Source: Nostoc linckia NIES-25 (GTDB lineage: Bacteria; Cyanobacteriota; Cyanobacteriia; Cyanobacteriales; Nostocaceae). Taken from it: a DNA stretch of 64,000 nucleotides. Location: NCBI RefSeq assembly GCF_002368035.1, contig NZ_AP018222.1, positions 2,706,534 through 2,770,533 of the forward strand, written 5' to 3'. The position numbers and the translations under genes were made by a program. The first letter of the stretch is position 1, and every line of letters begins with the position of its first letter. Under the pieces are notes generated by a model, which did no database searches, had not been told where the DNA came from, and saw only the letters and a program-made list of their open reading frames with translations. Positions 42,683 through 50,433 of this stretch are shown here, one piece after another.

Positions 42683-43411
42683 ATGTCTGAACCTGCTACT
42701 TTAGAATTTATCTCTGATGATCCCTCAGAAGATGAAATTATTTTTCCTCCTGGTGATATACTGAGTGACGAACCACCCTTGGAAAGTGACCTACACCGAG
42801 ACCAAATCGATTTGCTGATTCGCCTACTGAAATCGTGGTGGCGAGAAAGGCAGGATTTTTATGCTTCTGGAAATTTGACAATTTATTACAGTCCCAACCA
42901 GAAAAAATCAGAATACTTCCGGGGGCCAGACTTTTTTGTAGTTTTGGGAACCGAGAAAAAAGACCGTAAAAGTTGGGTAGTTTGGCATGAAGACGGCAAA
43001 TATCCAAATGTCATTGTAGAGATTTTGTCGAATTCAACAGCAGCAGTTGACAAAGGCTTTAAAAAACAAATCTACCAAGATACTTTTCGCACACCTGATT
43101 ATTTCCTTTTTAATCCCATAACAATCGAATTACAGGGATTTCACTTAGTAGACGGGAAGTATCAAGAAATTCAACCCACTACTGATGGACGTTTATGGAG
43201 TCAACAGTTAGAACTTTACTTGGGAGTTTATGAAGGTAAATTAAGATTCTTTACTACTGAAAATCAATTGATACCATCATCTGAAGAACTAGCCCAACAA
43301 GAAAGTTTACGCGCCCAACAAGCAGAAGAACGCGCCCAACAAGCAGAACAAGAAATTGTTAGACTGCGCGAACTTTTGCGTACACAGGGGATTAACCCTG
43401 AGAATATTTGA
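42683..43411 (+). CDS. Uma2-family protein with C-terminal coiled coil
   Basis: A 242-residue Uma2-family protein. The nuclease core shows Asp in YFRGPDFFVVLG (about residue 75), Glu in PNVIVEILSNST (about 112) and Lys in DKGFKKQIY. The C-terminal tail (about 195-235) is a tandem QQAEERAQQAEQE coiled coil that ends RELLRTQGINPENI, common in this family. ATG start 28 bases after the 42007 gene, same direction, so probably co-transcribed. It belongs to the DUF820 group expanded in cyanobacteria; biological role unknown. Confidence 0.88.
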   Translation: MSEPATLEFISDDPSEDEIIFPPGDILSDEPPLESDLHRDQIDLLIRLLKSWWRERQDFYASGNLTIYYSPNQKKSEYFRGPDFFVVLGTEKKDRKSWVVWHEDGKYPNVIVEILSNSTAAVDKGFKKQIYQDTFRTPDYFLFNPITIELQGFHLVDGKYQEIQPTTDGRLWSQQLELYLGVYEGKLRFFTTENQLIPSSEELAQQESLRAQQAEERAQQAEQEIVRLRELLRTQGINPENI

Positions 43412-43577
43412 TGAGATGAGCAAATTTACATAGACACTTTACAGGTAAAATTGGAGAAGAATAGAGACTTCAGAATTCAGAATCAATTTATTCATACCCC
43501 AGGCATACAGAATGAAATTCTGACTCCTGAATTCTTTATTGTCAAAAAAGCGTTAGTATCTAAAAGTAGGGCCTCGT

Positions 43578-44270
43578 TTGCAAGCAAAAGAGATTAAGGA
43601 TAAATTAAAATCCCTCATCGAGCAAGCTTCCTCGATAGATCCTAATTTAGCGAGAAGATTAGATGAAATCAACCGTTGGGTAAAAAATATCAAACCGGGT
43701 TCCCTGACGGCTAAACCTTTTGTACTTGCTTTTCTCTTAGAAGTAATTACCGATTCGACAATTTGGTTAATAATCAAATCCTCACCTTCACAAGAAGAAC
43801 AAAGAGCAAAATTTGAGCAAATGACACCAATTGAAAGATATTGGTATGGTTACCTTTTTCCTAAATGGATTAATGCAAATGATTCCAAGTTTTATATTTG
43901 GAAGCAAAAGTTAATGGCAGGTGAGTTCGATCGCGGTGATGATGATATTATTAGAAATATAGCCCAAGATGTTGTTCAGCGAGAAGGTAGTTTTTGGCAG
44001 CGTTATATTGCCGACCTATCAATGGCAACAGATTTAATTGTCAGTAATCGTCACAATCAACCACTTTGCGTTCAAGTTACTAGTGTCAGTGAAGAACTCA
44101 ATCAACAAAAGTACCAAGCTTGGCAAAATACACTGCGATCGTGGGAAATAGAGAGAGGATTGTTCCTAAGTTACAATCCCAAGGATGCTAATTTTGTTAA
44201 CCAGTTAGTTAACGTGGCGCTGTATAACAGTGATTACCTCTCTGGTGGGAAATATTTAAAATTTTCCTGA
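43578..44270 (+). CDS. Unknown protein, possible variant nuclease fold
   Basis: A 230-residue protein without clear homology to me. An N-terminal helical part (about 1-50) and a hydrophobic segment (LAFLLEVITDSTIWLII, about 50-66) are followed by a charged middle. The C-terminal part has alternating strands and helices: ATDLIVSN ... PLCVQVTSVSEEL ... YQAWQNTLRSWEIERGLFLSYNP. The D...QVT spacing recalls a PD-(D/E)XK core in which E-x-K is replaced by Q-x-T; this is an inference and the product may be inactive or unrelated. The start codon is a TTG; no good ribosome-binding site. It lies in the nuclease-rich cluster before the Zorya-like genes. Confidence 0.55.
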   Translation: MQAKEIKDKLKSLIEQASSIDPNLARRLDEINRWVKNIKPGSLTAKPFVLAFLLEVITDSTIWLIIKSSPSQEEQRAKFEQMTPIERYWYGYLFPKWINANDSKFYIWKQKLMAGEFDRGDDDIIRNIAQDVVQREGSFWQRYIADLSMATDLIVSNRHNQPLCVQVTSVSEELNQQKYQAWQNTLRSWEIERGLFLSYNPKDANFVNQLVNVALYNSDYLSGGKYLKFS

Positions 44271-44339
44271 TTATTTCTGGATTTTAATGTACAAGATTTG
44301 TATTCTAGCCTACATACTTACCTGCTCATTACAGCTTTT

Positions 44340-44777
44340 ATGGCTCACAAAAGAGAAACTCACACCTGCAACAATGTTAATTTTGCCGAAGCTTTAGCGA
44401 CAGCTAGACAAATGCAGCAGAACTGGTTAACTTACGGCGTTGATTTTGTGAATTTTTATGTTGAAGATGTCAATGGAGACTGGTTAGAAACCTGGGGAAA
44501 TGACGAAATCTTAGGTAATTCTCGATTGGATGCTATCAAAGAATTTTTGGTAAGTGATGATAATGTAGCTGTGAAAGTTAGGCAGTATTTAGGAGAGCGA
44601 TCGCTCTTTGATTTTGCAATAAGTTTAGAAGAGTATTGGAGAAATCCTGAAGTAGATGACAGGTTAGAAGCTGTGAAAAATCTATTAGCTGGTAGTGAAA
44701 ATAATCTTGATAAAGACGACATCAGCTTAGTAGATTTAGCAAATAGTCTGTTGGTGAGGTTGGCAGACATTTTGTAA
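44340..44777 (+). CDS. Unknown acidic protein (145 aa)
   Basis: A soluble acidic protein starting MAHKRETHTCNNVNF. I chose the ATG at 44340; an in-frame TTG at 44298 would add 14 residues. The N-terminal half has alternating aromatic/acidic segments (GVDFVNFYVEDVNGDWLETWG), the C-terminal half is helical and very acidic (SLEEYWRNPEVDDRLEAV...NNLDKDDISLVDLANSLLVRLADIL). No known motif is evident. It follows the 43578 gene by about 70 bases in the same direction. A co-transcribed partner protein is possible. Confidence 0.55.
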   Translation: MAHKRETHTCNNVNFAEALATARQMQQNWLTYGVDFVNFYVEDVNGDWLETWGNDEILGNSRLDAIKEFLVSDDNVAVKVRQYLGERSLFDFAISLEEYWRNPEVDDRLEAVKNLLAGSENNLDKDDISLVDLANSLLVRLADIL

Positions 44778-44815
44778 ATTGAATCACAGAACGAGACGCG
44801 AGAAACCGCTTGTAG

Positions 44816-44836
44816 AGACGGCGATTTATCGCGTCT
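44816..44836. repeat. AGACG...CGTCT stem-loop
   Basis: AGAC(G)GCGAT and ATCGCGTCT form a 9-bp stem with one bulge. It is a common Nostocales intergenic palindrome and a plausible terminator 40 bases after the 44340 gene. Confidence 0.55.
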
Positions 44837-45064
44837 GTGTAATAACCGGGTTGATATCCCCCTCATCCCCAATTTATGGAATTAAAACAGCTGCTATTGT
44901 ATCCATCAAGGATTATATTGCTAAATGAGGTAGGATATTTTGGAACCAATCACAGCTAGTGCGAGCGCAATAAAACCTCTGTAACTTTAGTGGCGTAGCA
45001 AGCTTAAATTGATGTATTCAAAATCTCTAGTAGTCTATGTCATTAATTTTGATGAGTTGGTAGT

Positions 45065-45080
45065 AAGCACTTCAGTGCTT
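45065..45080. promoter_or_regulatory. 16-bp palindrome upstream of Zorya-like locus
   Basis: AAGCACTTCAGTGCTT (7-bp arms, TC centre) lies 20 bases before a candidate -35 box. It may be an operator; similar palindromes also occur as dispersed cyanobacterial repeats. The remaining 44778-45201 stretch contains no gene that I can support. Confidence 0.4.
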
Positions 45081-45100
45081 GAAAATCCAGAACTAAAGTT

Positions 45101-45129
45101 TTGACTATGAACTTGTTCTCGCTTCATAA
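45101..45129 (+). promoter_or_regulatory. Candidate promoter of the Zorya-like operon
   Basis: TTGACT (45101-45106), a 17-base spacer and TCATAA (45124-45129). It is the best sigma70-like pair in the 480-base gap before the small upstream ORF. Confidence 0.4.
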
Positions 45130-45261
45130 CTAATGGCACAGATCGCTAGAAACTCGATTTGAGAAACATAATCTCAATATAGTTTTACAAAGAAAAGTTA
45201 AATAAATTTCCATTTTGGGAATTATAGACCTATTGAAGCTCAGGCAGGTAGGTCAAAAGCA

Positions 45262-45609
45262 TTGATTAGTGAAACTGCAAAACTATTCTACCCCTCGGTG
45301 GAAAAATTGGTTAACGAAATTGTGGCGGTTAACCACGCTTGGAAAGTCGCTCGTGAATTATTTGGACAAGATTCCCCGCTATCTATTTCTTCACGGGATT
45401 TAAAAACCTCTTTGCAGGTGCGTTTGTTGCGAAGCTATGCACCAGAACTGGTTTATTTAATTGAGGATAAAAAATCACAAGGTGAACCACTTTACAGCTT
45501 ACGTCTCCGAAAACCTATAGGAGATCGCCTGGATGCAGAACATCTCCCAATGCGGGTAGCTCAAGAGGTTCTTGCAGATAAAGAATTACAGCAATTTAAA
45601 AAGATATAA
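45262..45609 (+). CDS. Small ORF preceding zorA, unknown (115 aa or remnant)
   Basis: The frame encodes LISETAKLFYPSVEKLVNEI... with a helical N-terminal half and a C-terminal part rich in Arg/Leu (LQVRLLRSYAPELVYLIEDKK, LYSLRLRKPIGDRLDAEHLP). No ATG is available; the first usable codon is TTG at 45262, and the frame stays open to a stop at 45199-45201 with coding-looking residues (FHFGNYRPIEAQAGRSKA), so either a rare start is used or the 5' end has been lost. It ends 31 bases before zorA and should be on the same transcript. I do not recognise a family; it is not ZorB-D-like. A role as Zorya accessory protein is speculative. Confidence 0.5.
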   Translation: MISETAKLFYPSVEKLVNEIVAVNHAWKVARELFGQDSPLSISSRDLKTSLQVRLLRSYAPELVYLIEDKKSQGEPLYSLRLRKPIGDRLDAEHLPMRVAQEVLADKELQQFKKI

Positions 45610-45640
45610 CCAAGATAAACAAGAGGGGTGCAGCGTCGAA

Positions 45641-48055
45641 ATGGCAAAAGTTTGGGACATTATTTGGCATAACGAACCTTTTCATTGGGCAATTGCTTTT
45701 GTGTTAATAGTCGCAAGTATTATAGAATTTTACACATTAGGGCAGTATTGGCGCTCAGAGTGTAGCACAACTGAAGCTGCAATTAAATTTTTGAGTAATT
45801 TCAAAAAGGATAAAAATGTAAAGCTTTTAGATAAAGTTCGCTCCTGGTTAATAGACCATTTAGGAACCGATGATCTAAGCAGAATTAGAATTAATCACCA
45901 AGCGCAAAAGGATAGCAAGTTTGTACTTATAAAGTATCCATCTGTTTTAGCCCGCCCAATACCTCGAAGCACCCTGCGTTTCGTGATAACCTTGTGTACT
46001 GCAATTGGTCTTTTAGGAACCTTTTATGGTATACAACAAGGACTCCAAGGAATCAATTTATCTACAAAAGATACCAACGAACTGATAACTGCCAGTAAAG
46101 AGCTACTGGTGGGAATGAAAACAGCTTTCTCCACTTCCATGATGGGTCTTGGTTCTGGTAGTATATTCACCTTAGTTTTATTTGTATGTGATTCGCTACG
46201 GCAGAAACGGCGTGATAGTTTACGCTATAAACTCAATGCGATCGCTACTTTAAAAACAACAGATAATAGCAATGGCGATCTAGTTGAGGCATTTATCCGT
46301 GTAGGAAATAAATTGTCAGGGTTAAATCAACCGAGTGCTGAAGCCATTGGTCAAGCTGTAGGTAGGAGTATTGCAGAACAAAATACCAACCGCGAAGTAG
46401 CTGAAGCACTTAGTCTCGTATCAAAAAATTTAACTGGACTAAAGCAGCTAAATGCAGAGGCCATTGGTCAAGCTGTAGGTAGGAGTATTGCAGAACAATT
46501 TGCAGGTTTAAACCAGTTGTCAGCCCAAGCTATTGGCCTAGCCGTGCGTCAGCAGATATTTCCAGCTTTAGAAGCAATTTTCAAAGAGCAGAAACAACTC
46601 CGAGAACTCCAAGAAAATCAGGGACAGAGAGTTTTAGAAGAACTCATCAAGGATATGCGAATTCAGGTACTCGAACCCATTGCAGATAGACTCGATAAAA
46701 GTGCGGAGTTAACACAGCAAGCTTCCACCGCAGTGCTAACACTGCATAGAGAATTGGGTGGTATATCTCAAAGTTTGGCAAGTTCCATCTTGACAATTGA
46801 GAAGTTTCAAAAAGAAACTTTGGTAGAACTTAAAGTATTCGCTAACCATCTGGGATATACTCTCAATCAATTTCAAACAGATACAAAAGGTGTTTTAGAA
46901 CAAACAGCACAGGAAATTAATCGAGCTGTAGATCAGAGTATCCAAGGAATGACAGCCCAGCGAAGTGCTTTTGAAGCCAGTGCAGAAAAAGCTGCTGCTA
47001 CCTTCCGAGGAATTCGAGAAGAACTGCAAACAGCGCTACAAGAACGCGCAGTAGTAGAACACAAGATGCTTCAAGGATTTGCTAACAATATGGGGCAAAC
47101 TTTGAGTCAATTCCAAACTGAGACTACGGGAGTTATACAACAAACAGCCCACGAAATTAATCGAGGTGTAGTTCAGAGTATTGAAGGAATGACAGCCCAA
47201 CGAAGTGCTTTTGAAGCCAGTGCAGAAAAAGCGGCTGCTACCTTCAAAGGAATTCGAGAGGAACTACAAACAGCACTGCAAGAACGCGCAATAGTAGAAC
47301 AGGAGATGCTTCAAGCTACTCGAACTGGAATTATCCACATTCTCACCCAAGCAAATAGAACCTTTCATGAGCAAACTAATACTCTAAAAACAGTGGGCGA
47401 TCGAGCTTCTGGATTGATGAATGATGCGAAGGATAATCTTTTAGCTACTTTAGGAAATATCGATGCAAAACTTACAGCAACTCGTCAAACAGTAGAAGAT
47501 GACCTAACCAGATTCCGACAAGAATATCAAGCAAATTTACAAATGTTCTTTGAAGAACAAAACAGCTTACTTGAGGGGACGTTAGGCAACCAACGAAATG
47601 GATTATCTGAGGTTGTTAACAATCTTGATAAAGTCTTCCGAGAGGAATCTCAAAGGCGTAGTGAATTGACTGAAGAAGTAGACAAAAGTATGAGTAAAAT
47701 TCAGGTATCTGTAGAACAAATTAACAAATTAGTTATTGCGGCTGGATTAAACGATGCACAACGACTAATACAACTAGAAAAACTTGCTAGCGGGATTGGA
47801 CAGCAAGTCCAAATAGTAGACAGTTCATACATAAATTTGAATCAAAAATTTGACCATAGTCTTCAGTCTTGGCAGAGTCATCTTGAAGTTTCTATGCAAA
47901 GGAGTGTTGATTCACAGTTAAGCTTTTTCCAAGAAGCAGATACTTCTATGTCTAGAGTTTGCGGACGTTTACTACAGACAGCAGAAGTACTGCGCGCTGC
48001 ACTTGATAACCTTGATAACCGCCAATTTAGTAATGCTAAAAGCAATCATGGATGA
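45641..48055 (+). CDS. zorA: ZorA-like MotA/ExbB-family motor protein with long tail
   Basis: An 804-residue protein with three membrane helices (about residues 14-37, 112-134 and 162-184). The second and third carry the MotA/TolQ/ExbB core: AIGLLGTFYGIQQGL and GMKTAFSTSMMGLGSGS. A cytoplasmic, almost wholly helical tail of about 615 residues follows. This layout is that of ZorA, whose pentamer forms a proton-driven channel with a long intracellular tail in Zorya anti-phage defence. The ATG at 45641 has GAGGGG upstream; longer in-frame starts overlap the preceding ORF. The tail contains a 13-residue repeat (about 235-247 and 274-286) and an 80-residue tandem duplication (about 399-558). The stop overlaps the zorB start. 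Confidence 0.88.
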   Translation: MAKVWDIIWHNEPFHWAIAFVLIVASIIEFYTLGQYWRSECSTTEAAIKFLSNFKKDKNVKLLDKVRSWLIDHLGTDDLSRIRINHQAQKDSKFVLIKYPSVLARPIPRSTLRFVITLCTAIGLLGTFYGIQQGLQGINLSTKDTNELITASKELLVGMKTAFSTSMMGLGSGSIFTLVLFVCDSLRQKRRDSLRYKLNAIATLKTTDNSNGDLVEAFIRVGNKLSGLNQPSAEAIGQAVGRSIAEQNTNREVAEALSLVSKNLTGLKQLNAEAIGQAVGRSIAEQFAGLNQLSAQAIGLAVRQQIFPALEAIFKEQKQLRELQENQGQRVLEELIKDMRIQVLEPIADRLDKSAELTQQASTAVLTLHRELGGISQSLASSILTIEKFQKETLVELKVFANHLGYTLNQFQTDTKGVLEQTAQEINRAVDQSIQGMTAQRSAFEASAEKAAATFRGIREELQTALQERAVVEHKMLQGFANNMGQTLSQFQTETTGVIQQTAHEINRGVVQSIEGMTAQRSAFEASAEKAAATFKGIREELQTALQERAIVEQEMLQATRTGIIHILTQANRTFHEQTNTLKTVGDRASGLMNDAKDNLLATLGNIDAKLTATRQTVEDDLTRFRQEYQANLQMFFEEQNSLLEGTLGNQRNGLSEVVNNLDKVFREESQRRSELTEEVDKSMSKIQVSVEQINKLVIAAGLNDAQRLIQLEKLASGIGQQVQIVDSSYINLNQKFDHSLQSWQSHLEVSMQRSVDSQLSFFQEADTSMSRVCGRLLQTAEVLRAALDNLDNRQFSNAKSNHG
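46343..46498 (+). repeat. 39-bp exact direct repeat within zorA
   Basis: GCCATTGGTCAAGCTGTAGG... is identical at 46343-46381 and 46460-46498 (period 117 bases, 39 codons), encoding AIGQAVGRSIAEQ twice in the ZorA tail. Confidence 0.9.
46836..47315 (+). repeat. 240-bp tandem duplication in zorA tail
   Basis: Two adjacent units of 240 bases (46836-47075, 47076-47315), highly similar, encode 80 residues each (for example QSIQGMTAQRSAFEASAEKA / QSIEGMTAQRSAFEASAEKA). The phase is exact, so the reading frame and helix continue unbroken. Confidence 0.93.
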
Positions 48056-48698
48056 TTTCCTCAGAGGTGAAATTGATGCAGAGATTATAGAGGATGATGA
48101 CTCTAGTATCTATCTGTCTATTGCCGATATGATGTCTAGTTTACTAATGTTTTTTGCGTTGCTATTTATCACTACACTACTCCAACTTGCACAAAAAGAT
48201 GCACCAAAAAGGGTAGTAATTGGTAATGTTGTTGGGCAGATGAAAAGCAACAATATCAATGTTAAAGTTAACCCTGAAACTGGGGATGTAAGTATCCAAG
48301 AATCAATTCTTTTTGCCAAGGGAAGTACTGAACTTAAACCAGAAGGTAAAGCCTTTCTACACCGCTTTATTCCCGTTTACAGTGGGGTTATTTTCTCAAA
48401 ACCAGAATTTGAGCAGGAAATTAGCCGCGTAGTTATAGAAGGTCATACTAGCTCAGATGGAGACGAAAAAAAAAATCTACAACTCAGTTTGTTGCGATCG
48501 GCATCAGTTTATCAATACATTTTTTATGATATTAATTTTCCGACAAAAGCACCTTTAAGCAAAAAAATATTAGCTGCTGGTCGTGGCGAAATCGAATCTG
48601 ATAAGAAACGTGATAATCCAGGCGATCGCAAGGTAGTTTTCCGCTTTCAGTTTCGTAGTGATGAGTTAAAAAAAGATATCGCCAAAACATCTCTTTAA
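48048..48698 (+). CDS. zorB: ZorB-like MotB/OmpA-family stator protein
   Basis: A 216-residue protein with an acidic N-terminus, one membrane helix (about 26-46, ADMMSSLLMFFALLFITTLLQ) and a C-terminal OmpA-like peptidoglycan-binding domain (VVIEGHTSSDGD...NLQLSLLRSASVYQYIF...LAAGRGE). Asp27 at the start of the membrane helix corresponds to the proton-carrying Asp of MotB/ZorB. ZorB dimers sit inside the ZorA pentamer and clamp it to the cell wall. The ATG at 48048 overlaps the zorA stop by 8 bases, so translation is coupled; in-frame starts at 48003 and 48033 are also possible. It is 13 bases from the next gene. Confidence 0.88.
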   Translation: MDDFLRGEIDAEIIEDDDSSIYLSIADMMSSLLMFFALLFITTLLQLAQKDAPKRVVIGNVVGQMKSNNINVKVNPETGDVSIQESILFAKGSTELKPEGKAFLHRFIPVYSGVIFSKPEFEQEISRVVIEGHTSSDGDEKKNLQLSLLRSASVYQYIFYDINFPTKAPLSKKILAAGRGEIESDKKRDNPGDRKVVFRFQFRSDELKKDIAKTSL

Positions 48699-48711
48699 AG
48701 GAGAAATAATC

Positions 48712-50121
48712 TTGAATTATCAGTTTTTCATTCCTTCCCTACCTGAAACTCACCAATGTAGTCCTAATCAACTTATTCAGCTTGCAAGTAATTTACCAGA
48801 TGTAACAATATCAATCCCAACTGTTGATAAAGTATTGGAAGCTATTGAACAGGGTAAAGCCGATCAAGTAACCAAGCTAGACTGGATTTACTGCATCCAT
48901 GCTAAAGCAGAGTGGGATCAGCAAAATCTTGACCGATGTGGGAAAACATCAGCAGCTATCTGGAACGTAGCAATTTCTAATTTATGGTTGCAGCATCAGC
49001 TATTGTGGCGTTTAGCTCTTTATTATGGCGATCGCCAAGAACAGATGTTAGCACAGTCTATAGCTAAATCTTTTGATATTTTTGCTAATTCTGGCTTAGT
49101 CAGGCACCTACTACCAGTTAGGATTATTCAGGCGCTTCGCAGTACACAAGCAGGTCGAGAATTGGCGAAAATTGCTTGCGAAAAACGTGTTAATCGAACT
49201 GGATTGCTAGACAACATACGAGATATTTTACCTGCTTATATTCCATTGTTTAACCAATTTATAGAAGATATAACCCCGTATTTTACTACAATTAATTATC
49301 CAAGTTATCAGCAAGTACAATGGCTATTAATATGTTTAGATGAAATGCCAGATAGTCAGCAAATCAAAGCTGTTAATTATTTACTCACTAATATTTCCAA
49401 TAATATAGCAACCAATCATTCTTTACTGGTTGATTGGTTGCAAAATAACTATAGAAATGGGAATAACTGGTATAAACTTTCAGATCCAGCAAGGCAAAAA
49501 CTTCGAGAGTGGATTGGAGGTATCAATTATGGTGATTTCCAAAAGTTAGTAAATTTCATATTGAACAACCTCGATTTAGAAAACTACGAGTCAAATCGGC
49601 TACTTAGCCGCAGGGATTTTTGGGCTAATTACAGTAACCGCTTTGAACGGCTTCGCATTTTGTTACCAAAAACATCACAAATTGCCATCGGGTATGAAAT
49701 CCAAGGTGATTTTGATTTATTAGAGGATGATGGTAGCGACCCAACAGAGGTCTGTATATTTGATTTTGGTGAGTGGTTTGTAGTCGAATTCTTTCGTGGA
49801 GGAGGTAGCGAGACGCGCCTGTTTCCAAAAAATTCTAGAAATGAGCAAATACTTTTTAGTGAGTCCACTCTTTCAGTCAAGCGGATTCGTTGTTTAGGTG
49901 GCGATAAACACGATCATGTTTATCTGTGGCAGGAATTTTCCCCCACTTGGCTTAAAAATCATGGAATTCTGCCCAATTCAAATACGCAACCTTCCAGAAA
50001 CCCTACAGCAGATAAATTACGAGAGCGAGAACACAAGCTTGAACCGTGGCAAAGAGAGATTGAACGTCTAGAACGGGAAGCTAAAGCCTACTGTAACAAA
50101 ATTTGTTTTTTAATAGACTGA
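48712..50121 (+). CDS. zorC: ZorC-like EH-signature protein
   Basis: A 469-residue soluble protein. The N-terminal two thirds are helical repeats (AVNYLLTNISNNIATNHSLL etc.). The C-terminal region (about 300-425) resembles the EH_signature domain of ZorC: FWANYSNRFERLRILLP, then FGEWFVVEFF with Glu359, then DKHDHVYLWQEF with His402 and a terminal WLKNHGILP. A charged coil ends the protein. The start is a TTG with AAGGAG 8 bases upstream, which may keep ZorC below ZorA/B. ZorC acts downstream of the ZorAB motor in type I Zorya, together with the helicase ZorD. Directly downstream there is no zorD but a convergent toxin-antitoxin pair, 3 bases away. The family call rests on motif and context. 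Confidence 0.72.
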   Translation: MNYQFFIPSLPETHQCSPNQLIQLASNLPDVTISIPTVDKVLEAIEQGKADQVTKLDWIYCIHAKAEWDQQNLDRCGKTSAAIWNVAISNLWLQHQLLWRLALYYGDRQEQMLAQSIAKSFDIFANSGLVRHLLPVRIIQALRSTQAGRELAKIACEKRVNRTGLLDNIRDILPAYIPLFNQFIEDITPYFTTINYPSYQQVQWLLICLDEMPDSQQIKAVNYLLTNISNNIATNHSLLVDWLQNNYRNGNNWYKLSDPARQKLREWIGGINYGDFQKLVNFILNNLDLENYESNRLLSRRDFWANYSNRFERLRILLPKTSQIAIGYEIQGDFDLLEDDGSDPTEVCIFDFGEWFVVEFFRGGGSETRLFPKNSRNEQILFSESTLSVKRIRCLGGDKHDHVYLWQEFSPTWLKNHGILPNSNTQPSRNPTADKLREREHKLEPWQREIERLEREAKAYCNKICFLID

Positions 50122-50124
50122 AAA

Positions 50125-50433
50125 TTATTCGCTTGAATCATCATCTGAAAACAGCACCTCTAAATCGCGGTAGCCACTCACTAGCCGCACAACTTCAATC
50201 CCCTCTCTAATTGGGCGATAAAATATCAAATAATCATCAACTGGAAAGCTACGCAACGCAGGTAAAAGCTCATCACGTCTGCGTCCCATACTAGGAAACT
50301 GTGCCAAAGTATCCAACTTTTGAGTAATGAGTGTGAGCAATCGATCTGCGGCATCCGGATTTCCAGCAAACAGGTAATCGTTAATTTCTTGTAAGTCTTG
50401 CGTAGCTTGAGGTGATAGAAAATATAAACTCAT
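50125..50433 (-). CDS. parE: RelE/ParE-family toxin
   Basis: A 102-residue RelE/ParE-fold protein: MSLYFLSPQATQDLQEINDYLFAGNPDAADRLL (helical hairpin, residues 1-33), FPSMGRRRDELLPALRSFPVDDYLIFYRPI and the beta-strand VVRLVSGYRDLEVLF. ParE toxins block DNA gyrase, RelE toxins cleave mRNA; the GRRRDEL plus DDYLIFYRP arrangement favours ParE. Its start codon shares a base with the stop of the antitoxin gene upstream. It is convergent with zorC, with only three bases between stop codons. Confidence 0.9.
   Translation of the reverse strand: MSLYFLSPQATQDLQEINDYLFAGNPDAADRLLTLITQKLDTLAQFPSMGRRRDELLPALRSFPVDDYLIFYRPIREGIEVVRLVSGYRDLEVLFSDDDSSE

Noticed and set aside
45641..48698. Flagellar or Tol/Exb motor genes instead of Zorya
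   Set aside because: ZorA has a very long helical tail and ZorB has an OmpA domain, followed by an EH-signature-like gene; TolQ/ExbB partners lack such a tail, and cyanobacteria have no flagella.
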